DNA of 57,468 bases from Gammaproteobacteria bacterium (lineage in GTDB: Bacteria; Pseudomonadota; Gammaproteobacteria; Pseudomonadales; Cellvibrionaceae), in NCBI GenBank assembly GCA_025362015.1, contig JANYIO010000183.1:1-57468 (forward strand), in the 5' to 3' direction. Within the stretch, counting starts at the first letter, position 1, and each line of letters begins with the position of its first letter. The position numbers were made by a program, and so were the translations under genes. The notes under the pieces are model-generated. The model did not search any database and was not told the origin of the DNA. It saw nothing but the letters and a program-made list of their open reading frames with translations. Positions 18,151 through 26,972 of this stretch are shown one piece after another.

Positions 18151-18519
18151 ATGCCTCAGGGTAGCAAAGCAACATATTCTGAAAAGCAGAAACGGAAAGC
18201 AGAGCATATAGAGTCCAGCTATGAGCATGAGGGTATTCCAGAAAAAACAGCCGCCGCTATTGCCTGGGCAACTGTTAACAAACAATCTGGTGGTGGCGAA
18301 CGTTCGGGTTCAGGTAAAAATAAACCAGAGCAAGAAAAAGTAGCTGCACGTAAAGATTCAGCTCAGCATGCGATAAAGACCAAACGCGAAAAAGCTGAAC
18401 CTAATGCATTTGAATTGCAAACTAAAACCAATTTATTGGCTACTGCTCGCACCAGAAATATCAGCGGTCGCTCCACTATGAACAAGCAAGAACTTATTCT
18501 TGCGCTACGAAAGCCGTAG
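18151..18519 (+). CDS. Small basic protein with a Rho-N-like C-terminus
   Basis: The ATG at 18151 follows a taggaga site; the longer frame from 18082 overlaps the terminator and is discarded. The 122-residue product has an N-terminal conserved segment (SEKQKRKAEHIESSYEHEGIPEKTAAAIAWATVNK) known from small proteins annotated as plasmid-stabilisation-like. A basic Gly/Ser linker and a C-terminal Rho N-terminal-like helix pair (ARTRNISGRSTMNKQELILALRKP) follow. The latter fold binds nucleic acid in Rho and SAP-like proteins. Function is unknown; such genes accompany stress-type neighbours. The last codons and stop are the first unit of a 10 x 15-bp array. Confidence 0.8.
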   Translation: MPQGSKATYSEKQKRKAEHIESSYEHEGIPEKTAAAIAWATVNKQSGGGERSGSGKNKPEQEKVAARKDSAQHAIKTKREKAEPNAFELQTKTNLLATARTRNISGRSTMNKQELILALRKP

Positions 18520-18653
18520 TTTCGAAAGTCATAGCGTGGAAAACCATAGCTTTGAAAAACGTAACTTCTGAAAATGCAACTTCGGAAAATGCAGCTTCGA
18601 GAAACGCAGCTTCCAAAAATGTAGCTACAAAAATCATAGCGGCTAAGGGCGCA
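18504..18653 (+). repeat. 10 x 15-bp degenerate tandem array overlapping a stop codon
   Basis: Ten consecutive units of exactly 15 bp, consensus close to gcttcgaaaaacgca. Unit 1 (18504-18518) covers the last codons and part of the TAG stop of the Rho-N-like gene; unit 10 ends at 18653, 46 bases before the MscS gene. Because 15 is a multiple of three, several units repeat an in-frame stop (TAG, TAG, TAG, TAA in the first four). Confidence 0.9.
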
Positions 18654-18699
18654 GCTTTTATCTATCTGGTTGAAAAGTTCAGCGCAGGAATTTTTATCC

Positions 18700-19809
18700 A
18701 TGACTATCAATTGGGCGGAATATCTTCCTGAACTTAAATTATTGCTCGGCGCGGCTATAGCCGTTTTTATACTGGGTATAATTGCTCCCTGGCTAACCAG
18801 ATTATTGATGCATCTGGCTAGCCCCTTTTCATTTGCACGCGATTTACTTGAACGTACAAAATCACCTTTTCGTTTACTGATTCCATTAGTGGGTTTGCAA
18901 ATTATATTGAGTTCCGCGTCTGATAAATTTCTCTTTATCGATGCGGCGCGTCATTTTACTACGCTCGCTATTATCGCAGCAACTACATGGCTTGGCGTGA
19001 AAATCGTGCAAGCAGGGCAAGATGTTATCTTGCAACGTCACCCTACCAATGTGATGGATAATCTTGCAGCACGACGTATTCAAACCCAAACCAAAGTATT
19101 AGTGCAGACACTCAGTTTTTTTGTCATTTTATTTGGTGTTTCTTACATGTTGATGACTTTCCCGAATGCCCGTCAATTTGGCACAAGCCTCCTTGCTTCA
19201 GCGGGCGTGGCGGGCTTGGCTGTAGGCTTTGCCGCTAAACCAGTGCTCGGCAATCTCATTGCAGGTTTGCAGTTAGCAATTACCCAACCGATTAGTTTGG
19301 ATGATGTTGTTATAGTCGAAAATGAATGGGGTCGCATTGAAGAAATTACTGGCACTTATGTTGTTATTCGCATCTGGGACGACCGTCGCTTAATAGTTCC
19401 ATTGCAATATTTTATCGAACACCCTTTTCAAAATTGGACGCGCAAAACATCCAATCTAATTGGTTCGTTATTTTTATGGGTGGATTACTCCATGCCCCTG
19501 GAACCTTTGCGTGAAGAGCTGGATAAGTTGTGTAAGCAATCGCCTAATTTGTGGGATGGTAAGGTGTGTGTGTTACAGGTTACCGAGGCGACCGAACGAG
19601 CCATGCAATTGCGTATTTTGGTTAGCGCAAGTGATTCCTCCAGCAATTGGGACCTACGTTGTTTTATTCGCGAAAAACTTATTAATTTCATCAGCTTGAA
19701 ACATCCGGAATGCCTGCCACAAATGCGCGCAAATTTACATGAAGAAACGCCAAAGGCGCCGCCGCCGGAGCAACAAATACATGCACCGGAACATCAGCCG
19801 CCGGTTTAA
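18700..19809 (+). CDS. MscS-family mechanosensitive channel
   Basis: The ATG at 18700 follows an AGGAA site; the TTG-started frame at 18670 is less likely. The 369-residue protein has transmembrane segments near residues 12-35, 55-75, 85-105 and 135-155. The pore-lining TM3 (GVAGLAVGFAAKPVLGNLIAGLQLAITQPISLDDVV) and the MscS beta domain (GRIEEITGTYVVIRIWDDRRLIVP) follow. Such channels release solutes on hypo-osmotic shock, which fits the trehalose genes around it. The C-terminus is Pro/Gln/His-rich. Transcription may share the upstream Rho-N-like gene, 180 bases away across the 15-bp array. Confidence 0.9.
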   Translation: MTINWAEYLPELKLLLGAAIAVFILGIIAPWLTRLLMHLASPFSFARDLLERTKSPFRLLIPLVGLQIILSSASDKFLFIDAARHFTTLAIIAATTWLGVKIVQAGQDVILQRHPTNVMDNLAARRIQTQTKVLVQTLSFFVILFGVSYMLMTFPNARQFGTSLLASAGVAGLAVGFAAKPVLGNLIAGLQLAITQPISLDDVVIVENEWGRIEEITGTYVVIRIWDDRRLIVPLQYFIEHPFQNWTRKTSNLIGSLFLWVDYSMPLEPLREELDKLCKQSPNLWDGKVCVLQVTEATERAMQLRILVSASDSSSNWDLRCFIREKLINFISLKHPECLPQMRANLHEETPKAPPPEQQIHAPEHQPPV

Positions 19810-20172
19810 TGTTTGCGTAAAAATAAATTATTTTATGTGCTGAAATTAATGGAATTAGCTTCCACTTCTTTATAATTTCATTTAAATCTTAGTGAACAAA
19901 AAAAATAGAAACTAATGCAGAAAAAATGTGTCATCAAGTTATGGCAAACATTTTTATAGCAATATTCAACCAAAAATTCATACGTAGAAAATGGAATACG
20001 AAATAGTAACTGAAACGCAGTAAGCGTGACGCTTAAATTTCAATTTTTTTAATTTCAGGTGAGGTTAAATTCCTCGTGGCTTGCTACAAAATGGATTTTT
20101 TATTACAAAAATATACCTCGCTGCTTGCGGTGAGGTGTTTAATTTATAGTACACATATTTTTGGAGTTCATC
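19810..20172. other. Intergenic region upstream of glgA
   Basis: This 363-bp region holds the REPIN-like element at 20058-20146 and must contain the promoter of the glgA operon. The rest is AT-rich with no open frame of note. The ribosome-binding site GGAG lies at 20163-20166. Confidence 0.6.
20058..20146 (+). repeat. REPIN-like dispersed repeat, copy A
   Basis: This stretch is similar, in opposite orientation, to 40535-40625. Shared blocks include ttaaattc, cgtggc.tgc.ac, then aatatacctcgctgctt and gaggt. It contains two small hairpins: GTGGCttGCTAC and ACCTCGC...GTGAGGT. The doublet layout is like REPINs mobilised by RAYT transposases, but no such transposase is in the window. Confidence 0.75.
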
Positions 20173-21759
20173 ATGAGTAGTATTGTGAAAATTTCACAAC
20201 TCAAACACCTGAGCCACCCTACTTATCAATATGCACCTAATCAGTATTCGTTGCACTTGTCGCGTCAGCGCTTAAAAAATATTTCTTCCGCAAAACAAAG
20301 AAATATTTTATTTGTTACTTCGGAATATGCTGATCTGGTTAAAGTCGGTGGGCTTGGCGATGTCTCTGCTGCGCTGCCGAAAGCACTTGCCGGGCGCCAT
20401 GAAGTTCGCGTTTTAATTCCCGGTTATAGGCAAGTCATAGAAAGCGGACAACCCATCACTGTGATTGATAAAATTGAACGTTATGCTGGTATACCCGCCT
20501 GTGAAATTGGGTGTATGCGTATTAAAAATGGCCCCATTATTTACGTAATTTTATGCCCGGAACTTTATGACCGGGAGGGCAATCCGTATGGCGATGCTGC
20601 AGGTAAAGATTGGCAGGATAACCATATTCGTTTTGCTCGCCTGGGGCTTGTCGCAGCAGAAATTGCTCGCGGAAGAAGTGCATTCGCCTGGCAACCTGAA
20701 CTGATTCATGCTCATGATTGGCCCGCAGCATTAGCGCCGGCTTACATGGCGTGGCAAGGTCAAACCACCCCCAGCGTTTTCACTATTCATAATCTCGCGC
20801 ATCAGGGTTTGGTTGACCCAGATTGCAGCGTCGCATTAGGCTTTCCTGAGGAAGTATTTAGCATGGAAAGCATGGAGTTCTATGGCAAACTTTCTTTCCT
20901 AAAAGCTGGCATTGTGTATGCGAGCCACATCACTACCGTTAGTGAAACTTATGCGCGAGAAATTACCCAACCAGGTTTTGGTTGTGGCCTTGAAGGTTTA
21001 CTTAAACATAAATTTGAACAAGATTTATTGAGCGGTATTACTAATGGAATTGATGAAAGCTGGGAACCGGGTACTGACCCTGCGTTAGTAAAAAGTTTTG
21101 CTGCTCGCCAATGGCAGGGTAAGCGCGCGAATACTCGTTATGTGGAAAATCTGTTTGGCTTACGCCCTAGTGCAGGCCCCTTGTTTGCTGTGGTATCGCG
21201 TTTGGCGCATCAAAAAGGTTTAGATCTTACTCTTCAAGTCGCCGAAACTATAATAGCTGCTGGTGGCCGCTTAGTGGTTATGGGTTGCGGAGAAACAAAA
21301 CTTGAAGCGGAACTCGTAGCGCTTGCACAGCGCTATCCGCAACACATTGGCGTGCATATTGGCTTCAACGAAGCAGATGCCCGGCGTATTTTTGCCGGCA
21401 GTGATTTTCTCTTAATGCCCTCGCGTTTTGAACCTTGTGGTCTTAGCCAGATGTACGCGCAATGTTTTGGCTCGCTGCCGGTTGCTCGTCGCACTGGTGG
21501 CTTGGCCGATACTATTGAAGATGGTATTAGCGGCTTTTTATTTTGCGACGCAACTATCGAAAGTTATCGGGTTGCGGTGCAACGTGCACTCAATGTTTTT
21601 AAGCACACCAATCTGTTAAGTGCAATGCGCTGCCAGGCAATGATCTCCCCGCTTTACTGGCAAGAATCCGTACAACCTTACGATCATTTGTATCGCCGTT
21701 TGTTGGGTGAATATTGCAATAACAATACTGTCTCACTGGATAATTGGAGACGTAGATAA
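20173..21759 (+). CDS. glgA: Glycogen (starch) synthase, GT5
   Basis: The ATG at 20173 is 6 bases after GGAG, so the upstream TTG is not used. The 528-residue protein carries the N-terminal ADP-glucose-binding KVGGLGDV motif, preceded by ILFVTSEYADLV, an acceptor/Rossmann region with HAHDWPAALAPAY, FTIHNLAHQG and GFGCGLEG, and the C-terminal SRFEPCGLSQMYAQ plus RTGGLADTI segment. It elongates alpha-1,4-glucan. It has an N-terminal extension of ~45 residues relative to typical GlgA. It leads glgA-treZ-treY-DUF2934-glgX; glgA and treZ overlap by one base. No glgB or glgC is in the window. Confidence 0.95.
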   Translation: MSSIVKISQLKHLSHPTYQYAPNQYSLHLSRQRLKNISSAKQRNILFVTSEYADLVKVGGLGDVSAALPKALAGRHEVRVLIPGYRQVIESGQPITVIDKIERYAGIPACEIGCMRIKNGPIIYVILCPELYDREGNPYGDAAGKDWQDNHIRFARLGLVAAEIARGRSAFAWQPELIHAHDWPAALAPAYMAWQGQTTPSVFTIHNLAHQGLVDPDCSVALGFPEEVFSMESMEFYGKLSFLKAGIVYASHITTVSETYAREITQPGFGCGLEGLLKHKFEQDLLSGITNGIDESWEPGTDPALVKSFAARQWQGKRANTRYVENLFGLRPSAGPLFAVVSRLAHQKGLDLTLQVAETIIAAGGRLVVMGCGETKLEAELVALAQRYPQHIGVHIGFNEADARRIFAGSDFLLMPSRFEPCGLSQMYAQCFGSLPVARRTGGLADTIEDGISGFLFCDATIESYRVAVQRALNVFKHTNLLSAMRCQAMISPLYWQESVQPYDHLYRRLLGEYCNNNTVSLDNWRRR

Positions 21760-23582
21760 TGTCACTTCCCAAGGAGCAACATGGTGCTTTCCCGAATAAA
21801 GATGGCACTACTCATTTTGCACTTTGGGCACCTGACGCAAACAAAGTGACGGTGCTGTTAAATAATGAAAATAGCTATGACATGCAAGCTGGTATCGATG
21901 GCTGGTTTACGACCACTCTTGAATGCGCAGTGGGTACAACTTATAGCTATCTCATCAATGACCGGCTACGAGTGCCCGATCCGGCATCGCGTGCGCAGGT
22001 GGCAGATGTGTATAGCGAAAGTCTTGTTGTTGATCAGTCTTATCCCTGGAAAACTATAACCTGGCAAGGTCGCCCCTGGCATGAAGCGATTATTTATGAA
22101 CTTCATGTGGGATTGTTGGGTGGTTTTGCCAAAGTCGAGGCATACCTTTCGAATCTGGTGGAGCTCGGCATAACTGCTGTTGAGCTAATGCCTATCAATG
22201 AATTTCCCGGTAGTCGCAACTGGGGTTACGACGGGGTTTTATTATTTGCTCCCGAATCATCTTATGGCACACCTGAAGAATTAAAAAGTTTGATAGATAC
22301 AGCTCACCATTTGGGTCTGATGGTTTTTGTTGATGTGGTGTACAACCATTTCGGTCCCGCTGGTAATTATTTGGAACAATATGCCAAACGTTTTTTCCGC
22401 AATGACATCCAAACGCCTTGGGGAGCGGCGATTGATTTTCGGTGCCAGCAAGTGCGTGATTTTTTCGCAGAAAATGCGCTGATGTGGATACTCGATTATC
22501 GTATCGATGGTTTGCGTGTGGATGCGGCTCACGCGATTAGCGAAAAAGATTTTTTAGTGGAACTCGCCGCACGAGTTCGCAATGCAGTGTTGCCCAGCAG
22601 GCATATTCACCTAATTCTGGAAAATGAAGACAATAGCGCGAGCTTGTTGAGCAAAGGGTTTGATGCACAGTGGAATGATGATGCTCATAATATATTTCAT
22701 CACCTGCTCACCAATGAACAAGAAAGTTATTATGCAAATTTTTCTGAATCGCCCACGGCAAAACTAGCGCGCTGTTTAAGTGACGGATTTATTTATCAAG
22801 GTGAGAATAATGTTAAAGGCCATCCTCGGGGCGAGCCTAGCGCGCATTTACCACCCACTGCTTTTGTATTTTTTTTGCAAAACCATGATCAAATTGGCAA
22901 TCGCGCTTTTGGCGAGCGACTGGCGTTGTTAGCCGATGCTGAGGCGCTTAAAACAGCTGTTGCGCTAATGCTACTTTCACCCATGATCCCGCTGTTATTT
23001 ATGGGTGAAGAGTGGGGTTCTCGCCAACCATTTCTTTTTTTTACTGACTATGAAAAGGAATTGGCTGAAGCAGTCTGCCTTGGTAGGCGCGATGGCTTTG
23101 CCGAGTTCTCAATGTTTGAGAATGCTGCAGCCCGCGAGCAAATTCCCGATCCAAATGCAGACAGTACGTTTATACATTCAACTTTCGATCTATCCACTCA
23201 CAGCTCGCTCGAACATCAGGATTGGTGGAGTTTTTATCAACAATTATTGCTATTGCGCCGTACAGAACTGTTGCCGCGATTAGTCGGCACTTATTCAAAA
23301 GGTGTAACCATACTTGCCGATCGCGCTATTACTGCCGCGTGGCAAATGGGTGATGGTTGTTTATTAAATATTTATTTGAATCTTTCTGGTATTGAAGTAC
23401 CAGTACAAACATCGTGGGACAACAAAAGAATGTTGTTTAGTTATGGTGTTCCTAAATCAGCATATCAACAAGGAGTATTGCCACCACAAAGTATTTTCAT
23501 CACTCTGCAAGAAAGCACTGATATAGAAAGCATGGAAATAGAAAGCACGGAAATAGAAAATACGGAAATAGAAAACATATAG
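21759..23582 (+). CDS. treZ: Malto-oligosyltrehalose trehalohydrolase
   Basis: The 607-residue GH13 protein begins with a CBM48-type domain (HFALWAPDANKVTVLL) and has the barrel motifs of TreZ: VVYNHFGPAGNYL, nucleophile Asp in GLRVDAAHAI, Glu in LILENEDN and the hallmark FLQNHDQIGNRAFGERL. It releases trehalose from maltooligosyltrehalose made by TreY. The ATG overlaps the glgA stop (TAATG), indicating translational coupling. The C-terminus ends in ~4.8 pentapeptide repeats (ESMEI, ESTEI, ENTEI, ENI) encoded by a 15-bp tandem array, outside the catalytic fold. Confidence 0.95.
   Translation: MSLPKEQHGAFPNKDGTTHFALWAPDANKVTVLLNNENSYDMQAGIDGWFTTTLECAVGTTYSYLINDRLRVPDPASRAQVADVYSESLVVDQSYPWKTITWQGRPWHEAIIYELHVGLLGGFAKVEAYLSNLVELGITAVELMPINEFPGSRNWGYDGVLLFAPESSYGTPEELKSLIDTAHHLGLMVFVDVVYNHFGPAGNYLEQYAKRFFRNDIQTPWGAAIDFRCQQVRDFFAENALMWILDYRIDGLRVDAAHAISEKDFLVELAARVRNAVLPSRHIHLILENEDNSASLLSKGFDAQWNDDAHNIFHHLLTNEQESYYANFSESPTAKLARCLSDGFIYQGENNVKGHPRGEPSAHLPPTAFVFFLQNHDQIGNRAFGERLALLADAEALKTAVALMLLSPMIPLLFMGEEWGSRQPFLFFTDYEKELAEAVCLGRRDGFAEFSMFENAAAREQIPDPNADSTFIHSTFDLSTHSSLEHQDWWSFYQQLLLLRRTELLPRLVGTYSKGVTILADRAITAAWQMGDGCLLNIYLNLSGIEVPVQTSWDNKRMLFSYGVPKSAYQQGVLPPQSIFITLQESTDIESMEIESTEIENTEIENI
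23511..23582 (+). repeat. 15-bp tandem array encoding the acidic C-terminus of TreZ
   Basis: Units at 23511-23525, 23526-23540, 23541-23555, 23556-23570 and a 12-bp last unit 23571-23582 that ends with the TAG stop. Consensus gaaagcacggaaata. The array finishes precisely at the stop codon. Confidence 0.92.
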
Positions 23583-23694
23583 ATCATTCATAACGTTGAA
23601 GCTTACTACCCACTGTTCGCTAACCCACAGACATACGCACTGGATATTTGAGACAAAGGAGATCTTTGATTAGCCTTAATGTGAGCAAATCGCT

Positions 23695-26577
23695 ATGCCT
23701 GCAGTCTGTGCCACAGTGCGGTTGCAATTCCATCGAGATTTTACGCTTGATGCGGCTGTACCACTGGTCGATTATTTTAGTCGACTTGGTATCAGCCATA
23801 TTTATGCATCGCCAATCCTCAAGGCGCGAGCAGGTTCAATGCATGGTTATGATGTGGTCGACCCGAGTTGCATTAACCCTGAATTAGGTGGCGAACCAGC
23901 ACTCGAACGGCTGGTTACCGAGCTGAAAAAACATCGCATGGGTTTGATTGTGGATATGGTTTCTAATCATATGGCGGTGGGAGGTAATGACAATCCCTGG
24001 TGGCAGGATGTTTTAACCTGGGGTTTAAAGAGCCCCTACGCACAATTCTTTGATATCCAATGGAACTCCCCTGATCCACTACTAAAAGGTCAATTATTGC
24101 TGCCTTTTTTACGCAGCGATTATGGTGAGGTACTTGCGGCGGGTGAAATCACGCTGCATTTTGATAGCGATCTTGGCGTGTTTTATACCCAACATGGTGA
24201 TCACCATTTTCCGCTCTATCCTCCCAGCTACGGTCATATTTTTCGCAATAGCGAAAATGATTCTTTGTTCGCCTTGGTGCGGCCGTTCGAGGCGCTGGAA
24301 AGAGATCAAAATGGCTGGAATCTAGCGAAGGATTTGCATCAACAATTGAGCCGCGCCGCTCAAGATCCATCTGTCTCAGCAGCTATCGCCAATGCCATCA
24401 GTTTTTATGACGTAACGCTAAACGAACAAACCTGTCATAAAGCTTACCGCCACAAAAAAGCCGATAAAAATATCCATGCCGGTGACCTGCATCCTGATTG
24501 GCAAACCAATGAACAATTGCAGCGTTTGCATGAGCTGTTAGAGCTCCAGCATTTTCGACTGGCCAGCTGGCGCACCGCGGCAGATGACATTAATTGGCGA
24601 CGCTTTTTTGATGTCAATGAACTCGGTGGTTTGCGTGTAGAGCGCCCGGAAGTGTTTTCAGCCACTCATGACAAAATCTTTTCGCTGGTGGAAAAAGGTT
24701 TGCTTGATGGGTTGCGCATTGACCATGTCGATGGCTTGGCTAACCCCCGCGCTTACTGCCGCAAACTGCGTCGTTATGTCAACAAACTAGTTGCTCAACG
24801 CCCGCCTGAATTAGCAAAGAATTCCTTTCCTATATATGTAGAAAAAATATTGGGCGCTGGCGAACAATTGCCTGCAGATTGGCAGGTGGATGGCACTACT
24901 GGCTACGAATTTATGAACCAAATTTCTCTGCTGCAGCATGATCCTCGCGGTGAACTTCCACTAGTCAATTTATGGAGCAGCACCACCGGCCGCATAGGAA
25001 ACTTTACCGACGAAGCTAAAGAAGCCCGGCGATTAGTGCTGTCAGGCAGCCTGGCAGGTGATGTGGAAATGGTTGCTCAAGGGTTGTTATTGATCGCTCG
25101 CACTGATATTGCGACCCGCGATCTTACGCTCGGTGCAATTCGCCGTGCGCTAATCGAACTGGTAGTCAATTTTCCCGTTTACCGCACCTATGCCAGTGCC
25201 TACGGCCGCTCCCAACAAGACCAGATATTTTTTGCTGAAGCCCTCGCGGGAGCGCGGGTAACTCTATCGGAAACTGACTGGCCATTACTGGAATACCTTG
25301 ACCGTTGGCTGGGCGGCCAGGCACTCCACAAACTGCCGCCCGGGCCTGCGCGTAAATTGTGGCGAAAAGTGCTGGCGCGTTTTCAGCAACTGACATCACC
25401 CGCCGCTGCAAAAGCGGTTGAGGATACGGCCTGTTACCGTTCGGCAGTGCTGCTATCACGTAATGATGTTGGTTTTGATCCACAACATTTCAGCGCACCG
25501 CTGGCACAGTTTCATCAGCAATCAGTAGAGCGCAGGGCGCGTTTTCCCAATAATTTACTTGCCACGGCTACCCATGATCACAAACGCGGTGAAGATAGCC
25601 GCGCACGTCTGGCAGTCATCAGCGAGCGTACCGCGTGGTGGGCAGAAAAAATTCGACATTGGAGAGCGCAGGCCACACCACTGCGAATCAAGTTAAGCGA
25701 TGGCATTGCGCCTTCTGCAGAAGACGAGTTAATGCTCTATCAAACCCTGGTTGGCAGCTGGCCTTTAACCCTGGCACCGGAAGACGAACAGGGTATGGCT
25801 AGCTATCTTGAACGCCTGCTGTGCTGGCAAAAAAAAGCTGCACGTGAAGCAAAATTGCGCACTAGCTGGAGTGCGCCTAATACAGATTATGAAGCGGCTA
25901 ATGCGGGTTTTTTAATTCGCTTGCTCACTGCTAATGACACTAAAGAATTGCGCCAGGATATAGCTGCAGCCGCGCAATCGCTTGCACCTGCGGGTGCATT
26001 AAACAGCCTCAGTCAATGCCTGTTGCGAATGACTGGGCCAGGAGTTCCGGATTTATACCAGGGCGCAGAATTTTGGGATTTCAGTCTTGTAGATCCCGAT
26101 AATCGCCAGCCCGTAGATTTTGCTACTCGAGTTGCGGCGCTAGCCAATACAACCAATACCGGCGAGCTAATTACGCAATGGCGGGATGGCCACATCAAAC
26201 AATGGTTAATTGCCCAAACTCTCTTCGCCCGCAACACCCATATTGAGCTGTTCCACCATGGCGACTATCAGCCACTTATTGTTGAAGGGGAGCAGGCTGA
26301 ATGCGTAGTTGCGTTTGCGCGTAAATATCATAGTGAACACATGATTGTAATAGCTCCACGTCTGGCTGCGAGCCTACTAACAGATAGTAAGATCCCCCAT
26401 ATCTCGCCCCCCGCGTGGGGTGATACGCAAGTTGTCCTGCCCTCCATTTTAAGAAATAGCCGTTTTGAGAGCCCTTTCAATGCCTCATATTTTGAATTGG
26501 CGGATAGCCGCCTTTTACTCCGGGAGGCTTTAACCGAGCTCCCAGTTAACGTTCTTTTTGCTACATCTTTTGTCTAA
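23695..26577 (+). CDS. treY: Malto-oligosyltrehalose synthase
   Basis: This 960-residue GH13 protein converts the reducing-end alpha-1,4 bond of maltodextrins into an alpha,alpha-1,1 bond. Family signatures are YASPILKARAGSMHGYDVVDP, GLRIDHVDGLANPRAY (catalytic Asp), FPIYVEKILGAGEQLP (catalytic Glu), GTTGYEF, ATATHDHKRGEDSRARLAV and the C-terminal GPGVPDLYQGAEFWDFSLVDPDNRQPVD. The N-terminus (MPAVCATVRLQFHRDF) is close to the usual one and an in-frame stop lies 16 bases upstream. A strong AAAGGAG lies ~35 bases upstream but precedes another frame, so translation initiation is probably weak. It lies 112 bases after treZ. Confidence 0.95.
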   Translation: MPAVCATVRLQFHRDFTLDAAVPLVDYFSRLGISHIYASPILKARAGSMHGYDVVDPSCINPELGGEPALERLVTELKKHRMGLIVDMVSNHMAVGGNDNPWWQDVLTWGLKSPYAQFFDIQWNSPDPLLKGQLLLPFLRSDYGEVLAAGEITLHFDSDLGVFYTQHGDHHFPLYPPSYGHIFRNSENDSLFALVRPFEALERDQNGWNLAKDLHQQLSRAAQDPSVSAAIANAISFYDVTLNEQTCHKAYRHKKADKNIHAGDLHPDWQTNEQLQRLHELLELQHFRLASWRTAADDINWRRFFDVNELGGLRVERPEVFSATHDKIFSLVEKGLLDGLRIDHVDGLANPRAYCRKLRRYVNKLVAQRPPELAKNSFPIYVEKILGAGEQLPADWQVDGTTGYEFMNQISLLQHDPRGELPLVNLWSSTTGRIGNFTDEAKEARRLVLSGSLAGDVEMVAQGLLLIARTDIATRDLTLGAIRRALIELVVNFPVYRTYASAYGRSQQDQIFFAEALAGARVTLSETDWPLLEYLDRWLGGQALHKLPPGPARKLWRKVLARFQQLTSPAAAKAVEDTACYRSAVLLSRNDVGFDPQHFSAPLAQFHQQSVERRARFPNNLLATATHDHKRGEDSRARLAVISERTAWWAEKIRHWRAQATPLRIKLSDGIAPSAEDELMLYQTLVGSWPLTLAPEDEQGMASYLERLLCWQKKAAREAKLRTSWSAPNTDYEAANAGFLIRLLTANDTKELRQDIAAAAQSLAPAGALNSLSQCLLRMTGPGVPDLYQGAEFWDFSLVDPDNRQPVDFATRVAALANTTNTGELITQWRDGHIKQWLIAQTLFARNTHIELFHHGDYQPLIVEGEQAECVVAFARKYHSEHMIVIAPRLAASLLTDSKIPHISPPAWGDTQVVLPSILRNSRFESPFNASYFELADSRLLLREALTELPVNVLFATSFV

Positions 26578-26589
26578 GGAGACATCACC

Positions 26590-26949
26590 ATGAACTCTCA
26601 TGATCAACGTGTGCACGAATTTGCTTACCAAATTTGGGAATCTGAAGGGAAACCGGAAGGCCATCACCACCGGCATTGGGAAATGGCGTGCAAGCTAGCC
26701 GAGGTTTGGGTTGCTAGCAGTGCTTCACAACCATCGCCATTAACGTCGACGCCGACGTCGCTGCAAAACACCCCAATCGAACCCGTGAATGCAACTCAAG
26801 CTAATCGCCTTATCCAATCTTCGCCAGCTGTCCAGCCGGCAAAATCACTGATAGACACCGGCGTAATAGCAACAGAAACAGAAAATACAAAATCCCCAAA
26901 AAAACCAAAGCCAAAAAAGGCTAAGACCACCGAAAACGAATCAGTCTAG
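26590..26949 (+). CDS. DUF2934 small protein
   Basis: The 119-residue protein has an N-terminal DUF2934 motif (HEFAYQIWESEGKPEGHHHRHWEMACKLAE), followed by a Ser/Thr/Pro-rich linker and a Lys-rich C-terminus (KSPKKPKPKKAKTTE). DUF2934 genes commonly sit in glycogen or trehalose operons, as here between treY and glgX, but the biochemical function is unknown. A taaggag ribosome-binding site stands before the ATG. The linker contains small Pro/Thr/Ser duplications (SPLTSTPTS). Confidence 0.85.
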   Translation: MNSHDQRVHEFAYQIWESEGKPEGHHHRHWEMACKLAEVWVASSASQPSPLTSTPTSLQNTPIEPVNATQANRLIQSSPAVQPAKSLIDTGVIATETENTKSPKKPKPKKAKTTENESV

Positions 26950-26972
26950 CGCAAGCTGAAGAGGAAGCACCT

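Noticed and set aside
18504-18653. CRISPR array
   Set aside because: Units of 15 bp are directly adjacent with no spacers and no cas gene is near.
23648-23887. 79-aa plus-strand frame at the treY start, with a better ribosome-binding site than treY
   Set aside because: It overlaps conserved treY sequence in another frame and has no homology features; a frameshifted treY is not needed because treY is complete from 23695.
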